64,000 nucleotides of DNA from Petrosia ficiformis (lineage: Eukaryota > Porifera > Demospongiae > Haplosclerida > Petrosiidae), in the NCBI GenBank assembly GCA_947044365.1, contig OX345640.1:1607001-1671000 (forward strand), written 5' to 3'. Of the stretch, positions 46,701 through 53,400 are shown in pieces. Made by a program: the position numbers and the translations under genes. Positions within the stretch are counted from its first letter, which is position 1; the number at the start of each line of letters is the position of its first letter. A model generated the notes under the pieces. That model searched no databases, was not told the DNA's origin, and worked only from the letters and a program-made list of their open reading frames with translations.

Positions 46701-49700
46701 CCATGGCATCTTCTCATGTTTTAAAATCCCATATGCCATATAATCTAATAATACCTGGAGGTGATGCAGTAAGTAGTCCAGCCAAGTATAATATGTTATA
46801 CGTAATCCTAAAGATGTTTTCGTATCTGCATACTATTTTGATCAGAGGGTATTTCCTGATGTTACTTCATGGGAGCAGTTTATTGATCAGTTCATTTCTG
46901 GTAATATTTTCTTTGGTGCTTTTCACACACACACACCTTTTGGGTTGGTGGAGTCAAAGATTCACCTAACTTCTTAATAATTATGATTTAAATTATGAAA
47001 AAAGATCCTCATTCTGCAGTGAATAGTGTTGCCAGTTTTTTAGGTCACAACCTAAGTGATGAGGTGATTGAAAGTATTGTAGATCAGACTAGTTGGATCA
47101 ATTCATGTGCAAGAGAGAGAATCCTATTCCCTTTATATGTAAAGGAATAATACGAGATTGGAAGAGCCACTTGACTGAGGAACAATCAGCCAAGATAGAT
47201 ACTATATAGTAGCTGAAGCATTTGCTGGTACTGGACTAGTTTTCGATTATGGTGATGATTAATGTCACATACTAAAATTTATTACTATGTAACAGAAGTT
47301 GAAATCAGGTAATAACTTCAAAAGAGATGAACAGACCTCTGCAGCTCCAATATGTATATCCTGTGCTATAATGAAAGACTAGCACCTCAATGCAGTAATA
47401 AATGGTTTGGAAATCCAACACAGACGTGCCAGAGATGGAATTGCCCCACCTTACCTTACTATATGTAAATATGCATGTGAAGCATGACTACACGCAGTAA
47501 AATTACAAATAGTTATCTTTGGTACTGCCTGTGGTGCTTTTGGAATTGCTCTGCATTAAATTTGCAATGGAATTGCCCTTATCTCAATCAATAAGGTTTT
47601 CCTCCATTATTACCATGAATAGTATTGGTATGATTCCTCCTGTATTACTGTTACATATAGACTTCATTTATATATGTAATCAATTAAAATCTTTGCACAT
47701 GATTAGCCATCTACTTCAGTGGTTAGCCCGGTCATTTTCAGACTCCATCCTATGTGTGATGAATGGAACACTTGACACCTCAGTTATATGCATTCTGTTG
47801 TCATAGTAATACTGAATTTGTGTGATATTACACCACATACTATACTATATAAACTCTTATGTAATCTGAGAAAATGGCTACAGGATTGAAGCCTACTTGG
47901 AGGCATTACAAACTGATGCATGAGAAAAAAATTGCCCCAATTCCTGGGAATGTGGAAGGAATGCGTGTTCCACCTGGTATAACTGCTGAACGTGTGCTAA
48001 AACAAAGAGACAACCTTATCCTCCGACCAAATGATGTTTTTGTTGCTACTTATCCAAAATGTGGTACAACATGGATGCAACAGATTGTAAAGCTAATAGT
48101 TAATAATGGAGTGGAGACTGGTATGGATGTTGATGAATTCTGTCCGTGGGTGATACATATGACAATGGAAGAGATTGAAGCCATGCCATCCCCTCGTTTC
48201 TTCAAGACCCATATGCCATATAACCTAATACCTGGAGGTGATCCAGTAAATAGTCCAGCCAAGTATATATATGTTATACGTAATCCTAAAGATGTGGGAA
48301 TATCTCTATATTATTTTCTTCAGAGTCTACGCCCTAATATTATTCCTCATTGGGATCAATTTTTTGATGAATATATCTCTGGTAAAGTTATTTATGGTGC
48401 CTTCCACACACACTTTCTGGGTTGGTGGAGTCATAAAGATTCGCCTAACATCTTGATACTGACATACGAAAATATGAAAAAAAATCCTCATGCTGCAGTG
48501 AGTAGTGTAGCAAGTTTTTTAGGCCACAACCTAAGTGATGAGGTGATTGAAAGTATTGTAGATCAAACTAGTATTGATAAAATGAAATGTAATCCTACTG
48601 CAAATGGTGGTTGGTTGAATCAATTCTTTCCCAAGAGAGAGAATCCTATTTCTTTGGTACGTAAAGGAAAAATAGGAGATTGGAGGAGCCACTTAACTGA
48701 TGAACAGTCAGCAAAGATAGATACTTTAGTAGCTGAAACATTTGCTGGTACTGGACTAGTTTTTGAATACGGAGATAATTAATCAAGTTTTGACATAATA
48801 TACATACATACATGTCTTCCTGTCTCATCATCCTTTAGCCATGATCATCCTCCTCTGAGCAGGGTACCTGCTTTTGATTTGTAATTGCTCATTCATGCTT
48901 GCCACATATTCTTTGTGATTAATATTAATTTCGTATGAATTTATAACATGATTAGAGCAGCTAGCTAAGTTTTGTGATGGGCAATACTTATAATGTATAA
49001 TCTGATATGATACTGATAATGTGCGTCTCAAAGCATTGATAGTATTGATTGCTTTAATAATTACTAATGAGTAACCAATGCTTATAGTTTTCACATTGAC
49101 TTGATTCTTTCCCTAAAAAAACTGAGTGCTAATGTGTGGTGACATACATTAAACAATAATTATTATAATGGCTAGTGAGTGTATGCTGTGTATCTAGCTT
49201 GTTACCCTTGCTGCGACGCATAGGTGGAAGGGTATGGTAGTCATATTGTGTGTGTGTCTGTTCACAAAATTTTTTTAAAGAGAAGACACCACCTTAACCT
49301 CAGGATTATATTTCAGCAATTGAAAATCCATTGTTTTTATCACTATTTCTTCCCTTGTTGTCATAATACTTTACCCTTTCGTGCCTTTTTGATTCAGTGA
49401 GTAAGTTAATTCTGTTGTCACATTAGTCACCTATCTTGAGAATATAACTACAGCTGGCATACTAAAGTACGTATGTCCACATTCACTTGACCCTTTTGTA
49501 CTGCCATGGAACATGTATAATTTCTAGACCATTGAAACCATGCATAGTACAAAATGAGACCTGCATCAGTACAATTGTATTGAGGTTGACCTAGCGGGCG
49601 GAAACTATTGAGGACCAAGTGAACATGGACAGAGTTTAGCAAAATGTATTTATATTTATATATTACTACAGGACAATGTGAAGACAGAGAAAGAATTATT

Positions 49701-49769
49701 GGAACTCATGGAAAAAAACATTGGAAAATTATACCAAAAGAATTGGAAGATGTTTGCAAAACTGATTAG
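27881..49769 (+). CDS. MRPS34: Mitochondrial ribosomal protein MRPS34 with SULT array in its last intron
   Basis: Component of the mitochondrial small ribosomal subunit. Exons 27881-28084, 28252-28287, 29206-29248 and 49672-49769 give 126 residues with matching phases (0, 0, 1). Exon 1 has KLFKYLYELPNYGVGRRFTR and SYWTITKVKPD, matching mammalian LLGRLPLFGLGRLVTR and CYWRLTRVRPD. Exon 3 NLKSGEVWGVRTWKG matches NLDHGKAWGILTFKG. Exon 4 continues after that glycine with QCEDRERI and KKHWKIIPKELED, matching the position of KTESEAREI and YHDWRLVPKHEEE. Exon 2 adds 12 residues with no counterpart between KPD and NL. The protein lacks the mammalian N- and C-terminal extensions (218 residues in human). 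Intron 3 is about 20.4 kb and contains ten SULT copies. The exon 1-3 identity is strong; the terminal exon is well supported by similarity and phase but unconfirmed by a transcript. Confidence 0.82.
28288..29205. other. MRPS34 intron 2 with a CpG-containing patch
   Basis: Mostly AT-rich. The stretch 28606-28690 is unusually GC- and CpG-rich for the window (CTCGCGCG, CTCGCCACGCCC, ATGACGCAAC). No exon recognised. Confidence 0.4.
29249..30160. repeat. Start of MRPS34 intron 3: foldback and TATG microsatellite
   Basis: An inverted pair ATGACATGATAAATA / TATTTATCATGTCAT spans about 29352-29468. A TATG microsatellite occupies about 29640-29855, with TA-rich stretches beside it. No gene. Confidence 0.75.
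30161..31072 (+). pseudogene. SULT copy 1, degenerate sulfotransferase
   Basis: First of ten SULT copies. The 5' third is scrambled by indels. The region equivalent to the cofactor loop TYPKCGTTW reads with substitutions and a lost frame, although ATGGATGCAACAGATTGTAAA is preserved. A second break occurs near 30510 where the family motif KYIYVIRNPKD is disrupted by an extended TA run. The last 134 codons (30668-31072) are open and identical in style to the intact copies, but the normal DYGDD stop has become TCA, adding 12 residues. It pairs with SULT copy 4 (36733) by its middle segment and by its 3' flank. Confidence 0.9.
31076..31148. repeat. TA microsatellite 3' of SULT copy 1
   Basis: Over 60 bp of TA. 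The equivalent repeat follows SULT copy 4 at 37678-37735, supporting block duplication. Confidence 0.95.
31193..31587. mobile_element. 395-bp TTAGTCTC-ended element with 9-bp target duplication
   Basis: Ends TTAGTCTCGTGAGACAGA and inverse of TTAGTCTTGTTAGCCAGAC. Subterminal arms include GGGAGTCTGGTCTATTG. Flanks CATAAATTA (31184-31192) and CATAAATGA (31588-31596) match 8 of 9. The 9-bp duplication suggests a Mutator-like (MULE) origin. The duplicated copy is at 37781-38146. Confidence 0.75.
31749..32329. mobile_element. 581-bp MULE-like non-autonomous element with perfect 9-bp target duplication
   Basis: Ends TAGTCTCGTCCCCAGC and inverse, with arms of about 60 bp including CCCTTAACGAGC and TGGCACACTAAGTCA. 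ATAACTAAG occurs on both sides (31740-31748 and 32330-32338). No protein frame. Absent from the sister block near 38280, so inserted after that duplication or lost there. Confidence 0.85.
33052..33322. repeat. Two strong palindromes sharing one arm sequence
   Basis: 33052-33097 is a perfect 22+2+22 inverted repeat (CTATAACAGATTTATAATCA..). 33252-33322 is a longer hairpin starting GTGCTATATCAGATTTATAA with ATGAGCCT/AGGCTCAT near the loop. Outer TTATAACA words suggest MITE remnants. Both recur in the sister block at about 39036-39081 and 39226-39302. Confidence 0.8.
33726..34632 (+). pseudogene. SULT copy 2, single-frameshift sulfotransferase
   Basis: Nearly identical to SULT copy 5 (39709). 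The frame from the family start MAAGLKPTWRRLKQIQEG runs through TYPKCGTTWMQQIVKLIV and then breaks at 34049-34060, where a run of eight T replaces TTTCTT; net plus one base. The remaining frame (34063-34632) is open to the normal DYGDD stop with SHMPYNLMAGG, YVIRNPKD and RKGKAGGW intact. This could be a genuine recent pseudogene or a homopolymer error in the assembly. An upstream in-frame ATG at 33696 would add 10 residues, but the paralogues support 33726. Confidence 0.85.
35081..35228 (+). promoter_or_regulatory. Conserved proximal promoter of SULT copy 3 (shared with copies 4 and 6)
   Basis: A TATA-like TATATAAG at 35082-35089 is followed by GCAGGAATCCATCAGAAAGG, CATGTTTTACATTTCATAGC and a conserved leader up to the ATG at 35229. 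The same order occurs before copy 4 (TATATAAG at 36574-36581) and copy 6 (41102-41109). The start of transcription is inferred to be about 115-120 bp upstream of the ATG. Confidence 0.55.
35229..36137 (+). CDS. Cytosolic sulfotransferase, SULT copy 3
   Basis: Intact single-exon SULT of 302 residues, the usual length for cytosolic sulfotransferases (about 290-310). Transfers sulfonate from PAPS to hydroxyl or amine groups of small molecules; substrate unknown. The 5'-phosphosulfate loop is TYPKCGTTW (59-67, Lys62). The candidate catalytic His is H113 in KTHMPYNL. The 3'-phosphate site is R136 in IRNPKD with S144. The C-terminal PAPS motif RKGKTGG is at 263-269. No signal peptide or membrane helix, so cytosolic. 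Closest partner in the array is copy 6. Intronless in an intron-rich region, which suggests descent from a retrocopy. Start chosen at MAAGLKPTF, shared by paralogues. Confidence 0.93.
   Translation: MAAGLKPTFRFHKQIQEGKIAPIPGNVEGILVPFGVTAEHVMKQRNNLILRSNDVFVATYPKCGTTWMQQIVKLIVNNGVETGMDVDEFCPWILHMSMEEIEAMASPRFFKTHMPYNLIPGGDPVDSPAKYIYIIRNPKDTLVSLYHFAHKLRPELVPPWDQFIDQFISGKLIYGAFHTHLLGWWSHKSEPNILILMYENMKKNPHAAVSSVASFLGHNLSDEVIESIVDQTSFDKMKHNPAANVIWMDEVVPKRENPIPFMRKGKTGGWRSELTEEQSAKIDTLVAETFAGTGLVFDYGDD
36733..37644 (+). CDS. Cytosolic sulfotransferase, SULT copy 4, Arg136 replaced by Cys
   Basis: Single-exon frame of 303 residues. The TYPKCGTTW loop, KTHMPYNL histidine and RKGKAGGW motif are present. 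The conserved arginine of the 3'-phosphate site is lost: the motif reads VICNPKD because codon 136 (37138-37140) is TGT where the other readable paralogues have CGT, a CpG-type transition. This arginine contacts the PAPS 3' phosphate in the family, so activity is expected to be impaired; the open frame implies a recent change, a non-catalytic role or a polymorphism. The variable block VSTYHFNQKIHPKNVTPPFD matches degenerate copy 1. A TA microsatellite follows. Confidence 0.9.
   Translation: MAAGLKPTLRHFKQVQEGKIDPTPGNVEGIFTPPGMTAEQVIKQRDSLTLRPSDVFIATYPKCGTTWMQQIVKLIVNNGVETGMDVDEFCPWVVVMTMEEIEAMPSPRFFKTHMPYNLMPGGDPVNSPAKYIYVICNPKDVIVSTYHFNQKIHPKNVTPPFDQFIVQFISGHFSYGTFHTHFLGWWSHKDLPNILILMYENMKKDPHAAVRSVASFLGHNLSDEVIESIVDQTSFDKMKHNPAANMSWLDEIVPKRENPIPFIRKGKAGGWRSELTEKQSAKIDTLVAEKFAGTGLVFDYGDD
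37645..39708. other. Spacer between SULT copies 4 and 5, duplicated from 31.1-33.7 kb
   Basis: Contains, in order, the TA repeat, the TTAGTCTC element copy (37781-38146), a stretch ending in a copy of the SULT 3' end (TTTTGATTATGGAGATGATTAA, about 38439-38460) and both palindromes. The region is collinear with 31.07-33.72 kb but lacks the 581-bp MULE-like element. The isolated SULT 3' end at 38439 (with an equivalent near 32460) marks another, eroded copy. Confidence 0.75.
39709..40611 (+). CDS. Cytosolic sulfotransferase, SULT copy 5, altered extreme C-terminus
   Basis: Single-exon frame of 300 residues from the family start (an upstream in-frame ATG at 39679 would give 310). MAAGLKPTWRRLKQIQEGK, TYPKCGTTW, KSHMPYNLMAGG, VIRNPKDTLISSYHF and RKGKTGGW are intact. 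One extra G near the end (TATGGGAGATGATTAA) changes DYGDD to DYGR and stops there, so only the final residues differ. It is the functional sister of frameshifted copy 2. In KSHMPYNL the residue before the histidine is Ser rather than Thr. Confidence 0.91.
   Translation: MAAGLKPTWRRLKQIQEGKIDPTRGNVEGMLTPPGMTAEEVIKHRDSLILRSSDVFVATYPKCGTTWMQQIVKLIVNNGVETGMDVDEFCPWVVMMTMEEIEAMPSPRFLKSHMPYNLMAGGDPVNSPAKYIYVIRNPKDTLISSYHFAQKFSPNVTCFDQFIDQFLSGNVSFGPFHTHFLGWWSHKDSPNILILMYENMKKDPHAAVRSVASFLGHNLSDEVIESIVDQTSFDKMKHNPAANMSWLDEFVPKRENSIPFIRKGKTGGWRSELTDEQSAKIDTLVAEKFAGTGLVFDYGR
41255..42163 (+). CDS. Cytosolic sulfotransferase, SULT copy 6
   Basis: Intact, 302 residues, single exon. Motifs TYPKCGTTW, KTHMPYNLIPGG, VIRNPKDTLVSLYHF and RKGKTGGW all present. 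Sister of copy 3: the variable block AHKLRPELVPPWDQF is shared, and differences are scattered (for example FHKHLLGWW here against FHTHLLGWW). It keeps the TATATAAG promoter block at 41102. Its 3' flank (GGGGGAGTACAGATATCATC) is duplicated behind copy 8. Confidence 0.93.
   Translation: MAAGLKPTFRFHKQVQEGKIAPIPGNVEGILVPFGITAEHVMKQRDSLPLRPSDVFVATYPKCGTTWMQQIVKLIVNNGVETGMDVDEFCPWILHMSMEEIEAMPSPRFFKTHMPYNLIPGGDPVNSPAKYIYVIRNPKDTLVSLYHFAHKLRPELVPPWDQFIDQFISGKLIYGAFHKHLLGWWSHKSEPNILILMYENMKKDPHAAVHSVASFLGHNLSDEVIESIVDQTSFDKMKHNPAANVVWMDEVVPKRENPIPFMRKGKTGGWRSELTEEQSAKIDTFVTEAFAGTGLVFDYGDD
42164..43111. other. Spacer between SULT copies 6 and 7, duplicated at 45636-46403
   Basis: No gene. Shares CAGATATCATCTGGACTTCA, CCAAAGTCAATGTTCACTTC and CCTCTCTCC-containing sequence with the spacer after copy 8, with a different set of indels. 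A TATA-like ACATATAAACA lies at 42966-42976, before copy 7. Confidence 0.7.
43112..44020 (+). CDS. Cytosolic sulfotransferase, SULT copy 7
   Basis: Intact, 302 residues, single exon. The N-terminus is distinct (MAAGLRPSFRYHKNLYERKM), as is the variable block (VVSVYHFGQKVFPDVVPPWD). TYPKCGTTW, KTHMPYNL, VIRNPKD and RKGKTGGW are as in the rest of the array. The segment LIIAFENMKK replaces LILMYENMKK. Copy 9 is its broken relative by N-terminus and 5' flank. Confidence 0.93.
   Translation: MAAGLRPSFRYHKNLYERKMAPIHGNVEGILLPFGVTAEHVIKQRDNLILRPSDVFVATYPKCGTTWMQQIVKLIVNNGVETGMDLDEFCPWMIHMTMEEIEAMPSPRFFKTHMPYNLIPGGDPVNSPAKYIYVIRNPKDVVVSVYHFGQKVFPDVVPPWDQFVDQFISGNIIFGGFHTHLLGWWSHKDSPNVLIIAFENMKKDPHAAVHSVASFLGHNLSDEVIESIVDQTSFDKMKHNPAANMSWLDEVVPKRENPIPFIRKGKTGGWRSELTEEQSAKIDTLVAENFAGTGLVFDYGDD
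44021..44726. repeat. Spacer with ATATTACTGTAATATG-type tandem repeat
   Basis: At 44285-44550 a degenerate unit (TATATTACTGTAATATGTGT, about 30 bp) is repeated about eight times. The remainder is AT-rich without a gene. Confidence 0.7.
44727..45635 (+). CDS. Cytosolic sulfotransferase, SULT copy 8
   Basis: Intact, 302 residues, single exon. Starts MTTGLKPTWRFQKQLFEGTI; TYPKCGTTW, KTHMPYNL, IIRNPKDVLISVYHF and RKGKTGGW present. Unique variable block (AQKIHSKIIPPWDQFFDAYI) and a Cys substitution at residue 86 in the otherwise near-identical GMDVDEF stretch (here GVDCDEF). Its 3' flank duplicates that of copy 6. Confidence 0.93.
   Translation: MTTGLKPTWRFQKQLFEGTIAPIPGNVEGICVPFGITAEHVIKQRDSLILRPSDVFVATYPKCGTTWMQQIVKLIVNNGVETGVDCDEFCPWVVHTTMEEIEAMPSPRFFKTHMPYNLIPGGDPVNSPAKYIYIIRNPKDVLISVYHFAQKIHSKIIPPWDQFFDAYISGNLFFGAFYTHFLGWWSHKDSPNILILMYENMKRDPHAAVRSVASFLGHNLSDEVIESIVDQTSFDKMKHNPAANMSWLDQFLPKRENPIPFMRKGKTGGWRSELTDEQSAKIDTLVAETFAGTGLVFDYGDD
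46404..47262 (+). pseudogene. SULT copy 9, multiply frameshifted sulfotransferase
   Basis: Begins MAAGLRPSFRYFKNIYEGKI like copy 7 and retains TYPKCGTTWMQQIVKL. A 7-base deletion at about 46624 then breaks the frame, and further indels follow (extra ATA at LIIPGGD, loss in KYIYVIRNPKD, CACACACA expansion before LGWW, deletion around the DKMKHNP segment). The end (RDWKSHLTEEQ..DYGDD) is of the GDW type seen in copy 10, unlike the GGWRSEL of other copies. Confidence 0.92.
47874..48782 (+). CDS. Cytosolic sulfotransferase, SULT copy 10 (most divergent)
   Basis: Intact, 302 residues, single exon. TYPKCGTTW, KTHMPYNL, VIRNPKDVGISLYYF and RKGKIGDWRSHLT present. The last matches the canonical SULT motif RKGxxGDW better than the GGW form of copies 2-8, so this copy may keep the ancestral C-terminus. 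Other differences: DQTSIDKMKCNPTANGGWLN and ending EYGDN. A TATATAAA at 47846-47853 is only 21 bases from the ATG, so either the leader is extremely short or this is not the TATA box. Last copy before MRPS34 exon 4. Confidence 0.93.
   Translation: MATGLKPTWRHYKLMHEKKIAPIPGNVEGMRVPPGITAERVLKQRDNLILRPNDVFVATYPKCGTTWMQQIVKLIVNNGVETGMDVDEFCPWVIHMTMEEIEAMPSPRFFKTHMPYNLIPGGDPVNSPAKYIYVIRNPKDVGISLYYFLQSLRPNIIPHWDQFFDEYISGKVIYGAFHTHFLGWWSHKDSPNILILTYENMKKNPHAAVSSVASFLGHNLSDEVIESIVDQTSIDKMKCNPTANGGWLNQFFPKRENPISLVRKGKIGDWRSHLTDEQSAKIDTLVAETFAGTGLVFEYGDN
48783..49671. other. 3' end of MRPS34 intron 3
   Basis: No gene. Contains a dispersed word (TTACCCTTGCTGCGACGCAT at about 49203, followed by TGGAAGGGTA) that also occurs inverted at 7194-7232, followed in both places by a TGTGTGTCTG run. 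Ends in acceptor TATTACTACAG. Confidence 0.6.
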
Positions 49770-50471
49770 TCAGATAATATCTCTGAAACAGAAAATAATA
49801 TTAATAATTATATCACATTGAAATTATTGAAATTTAATAACCTATTGGTTAGTAACTACAGTTGTGTGAGGTATGTTGTTATGATTACCAGTGACTACCA
49901 GTGACAACATAACATACTGGTATATACCAGTTATAATTTAATATTAGATACACAAAGGCTTGGAAACCTGCAATAATGATTTAATTAAAATATTTATTTG
50001 CTTCTAATTGTGCATTTATCAGACAAGATAAGGAAATGTTTATTAGATTATATATAATTTAATTGCAATTTGCTTTATTCCATGCAACTGTATATACCTG
50101 ATCCAGCTACCTGATTACACACTAATGTTGATGAGTTTAGTCCGACAACTGAGCCAGATCCTCATGAAAAGAGGCCCTACCTCTTTCTAACTCGAGTTAT
50201 GATTTGAAGTATATAAGATACACAACTATTAATTTTGATGAAGTACAATCAGACTGAGTTAGCCAGCCTCATTCCTAAAAGGGTAGAATATATCAAAATA
50301 GGCTATGATAATAATAATTATTAATAATTATTAATTAATTAATTAATTAATAATTATCCAATATCCAGGTGTGGCTTGAAAATTAGATCGATTGATCAGG
50401 AAGAAGGAAGTAGATAGATAGATATATTGCTAATGTCACTGGTAGAATATTTCTGAGTGTGTTTATTAGAC

Positions 50472-53400
50472 ATGACGAATGTGTTTCTCCAGTCACTATT
50501 TGCAGCTGTACTCCTGTACTACACCACTGGACAGGAAATAGGTGTTTGTGTTTGATTATAAATTCTAAATATAATTACAATGAAGGATATATATATATTG
50601 TTTCTCTTCTGTAGGTCTTTTCTCGGAGGTTCGACATAAACAACTTCCAAACATTACCACTTTCTCCTCTGCACAAATCGGGGGCACAGCTGGACAAGGA
50701 ATCCGATGTACTACCGATGATACAGTAACATTCAATATTGGAAAATGGTACTTCCCAGATGGGAGCTTGGTTTCAACATCTTCGTCTCAAACTATTTACA
50801 ACCTAAGATCAGCCGGAGTTGTTACTCTATATCAGACAAGTTCTATTCAAGATCTAGAGGGTTTGTATACTTGTCGTATACCTGACACAACAGGTGCAGA
50901 ACATGTGCTATACTTAGGTTTGTATCGTGAGGAAAACTATATTAATGGTATGTTAATTAAAATTTGACTTATGGGATTAATTTGCATGTGCAGCATTGTA
51001 TAACTGGGAATGAAATTATGCAGTAGTGATGGGCGATACTAATCGAAAAGTATCGAAGTAATCGATATTTTGTCGATACTTTACGGTATCAATTACTAAT
51101 CGATTACGATGAAAGGTATCGGATTTTTTAAAAATGATTACCTACGCATATGCGTGTGCAGAGAATACATTCGCAACTCGCAAGTCACAGTCGTACACAC
51201 AATAGAGATCGATATACTACAGTCTACAGGAGCAGCAAGCGTTTGACCAAGTATTGTATTACAGAGAAGAAGAAACAATTCTTTTATTTCTAAACAAAGC
51301 CACAATTGTCAAAAAAAAACCTAATAGAAACTGATCAAACTGATTCATTAATCATAATTAATTACTTAAAAGTAGTAATCATATTAGTAATCGATACTAT
51401 TGATACTTGCATGAGCAGTAATCAGTATCGTATCGTATCATAATGGAAATTTATGGTATCGCCCATCACTAATATGCAGTTGAAACTAATTATTAAATTT
51501 CATAGATTCCTCGTTTACACATAATGTAACTTGAACACTGAATTTTTGAAACGATACTTATCAAATACTGTTGTTAATTCTGATATTGTGACATCTAAAT
51601 TCTAAACTATAACTAGATTACATGTCTACTTCAATAACTATGACTACATGTAACTAAAATAAAAATTGGCTGATAATGGCCACGTTTAGTTAATTACTAA
51701 AACCTGAGCATGATATGGTAATTGTTGCTGTCATTAGAATAAAAACGTATCTTAATAAATGTTTTATGATGTTGCCATGGTACCTGTTTGAAAGTGTATC
51801 CAATGTTATTGAAATAGTTAACTATCTGTCATACATTTCACCACACTTGTCCTGCTCCCCATATATACTTTGTATACAGTTGAGCTGGGCGATAGTCAAA
51901 TATTTAACTATCACGATATTTAATAGATACTATCACGACAGTGAATACTATCACGATAGTGAAAGTAAAATTTGGATATAGTTTCTGAGCATTTTCCACC
52001 TGTGGCAGAGAAACTTAGTACTCCCGTACATCACTCTTTAGAGCCCTCCAACAGAAAAGCCTCCAACTCTTTGTCAGGATCGATCTCATCAGAAATATTC
52101 CTCACCATCTTTGCATGTTTTTCATGTGGTTGTGGGTGTGTTGAGACAGGACAATGTCAAATACACATCCCTGAAACCACATGTCCACTATCACGATAGT
52201 CGTTTTTAACTGTCACTGTTGTAATAGTAACACTGACTATAACAATAGTCATACTATTGCTACATTCTCCTGCATCACTGGGGATGTAATATCATTCAGA
52301 CAGAGACAGGCACAATAATTAGGACTACTGTAGTGGTACTGAAGTATGTCTGAATTGGTCTTGTTTTAGTTTGACAATAGCGACCACTTTTAGTTATATT
52401 TTGCACGCTCTCCTAGTTTAGTTATAGTAACTAAGGTAATGTTAGGCTTACTAATAGTTTTAGTTAACTAAATAAAAGTGCCCATTATTGGCCAATTTCC
52501 AATTCAGTTGGTTATAACTATTGCAATAGACTTGTAATTTAGTTATAGTTAACTAAAAGTCACAATACATTACTGAAAGGGGCTTTAGACTAGTAATAGT
52601 TTAGTTAGTCACAATGTCTTACTAAAAGGGGTTATAGTTATAGTTATAGTTAACTAAAAGTCACAATGCCTTACTAAAAGTAGTTTTAGTTATAGTTATA
52701 GTTAACTAAAAGTCACAACACCTTACTAAAAGGGGTTTTAGTTATAGCTAAAAGTCACAATACTAGTCTAAATGATGTTATTCAGTTATGATCTCTACTA
52801 AAATATCCCTCTTATTGACGCAAGTAGTGTTTGATATTCTAATGTTGTCTTTAACATACATTCTTGTCATATTTCTTTCAACCAGGTGTTCCTGTTGTTA
52901 CCTCTCCTCCTTCATTTAAACTCCTATCTAATCTCTCTGATTATCCTCCATTATTCACTCTCACGTGTACCTCAATATCATTCCCACCCACTTTTGTAAA
53001 TTGGACAAGAGATGGGGAAGACGTTAGCGAAGATGAAGATTTTCAATCAAGCCAGGTAGACTGTACCAAGTGTATGTATGGTAGTGGACAATTAGAACCA
53101 GTACAGTACAGTTTATAACACTGTTGTACTATACATAGTGAATGAAACAGTAACATTAGTACTGTTACTGTACTGTGTATAGACTACTATACATAGGGAA
53201 TGAAACACTAACATTAGTAACTGTTACTGTACTGTGTATAGACTACTACATGTATACATAGGGAATGAACCAGTAACATTAGTACTGTTACTGTACTGTG
53301 TATAGACTACTATACATAGGGAATGAAACAGTAACATTAGTAACTGTTACTATACTGTGTATAGACTACTATACATAGGGAATGAAACAGTAACATTAGT

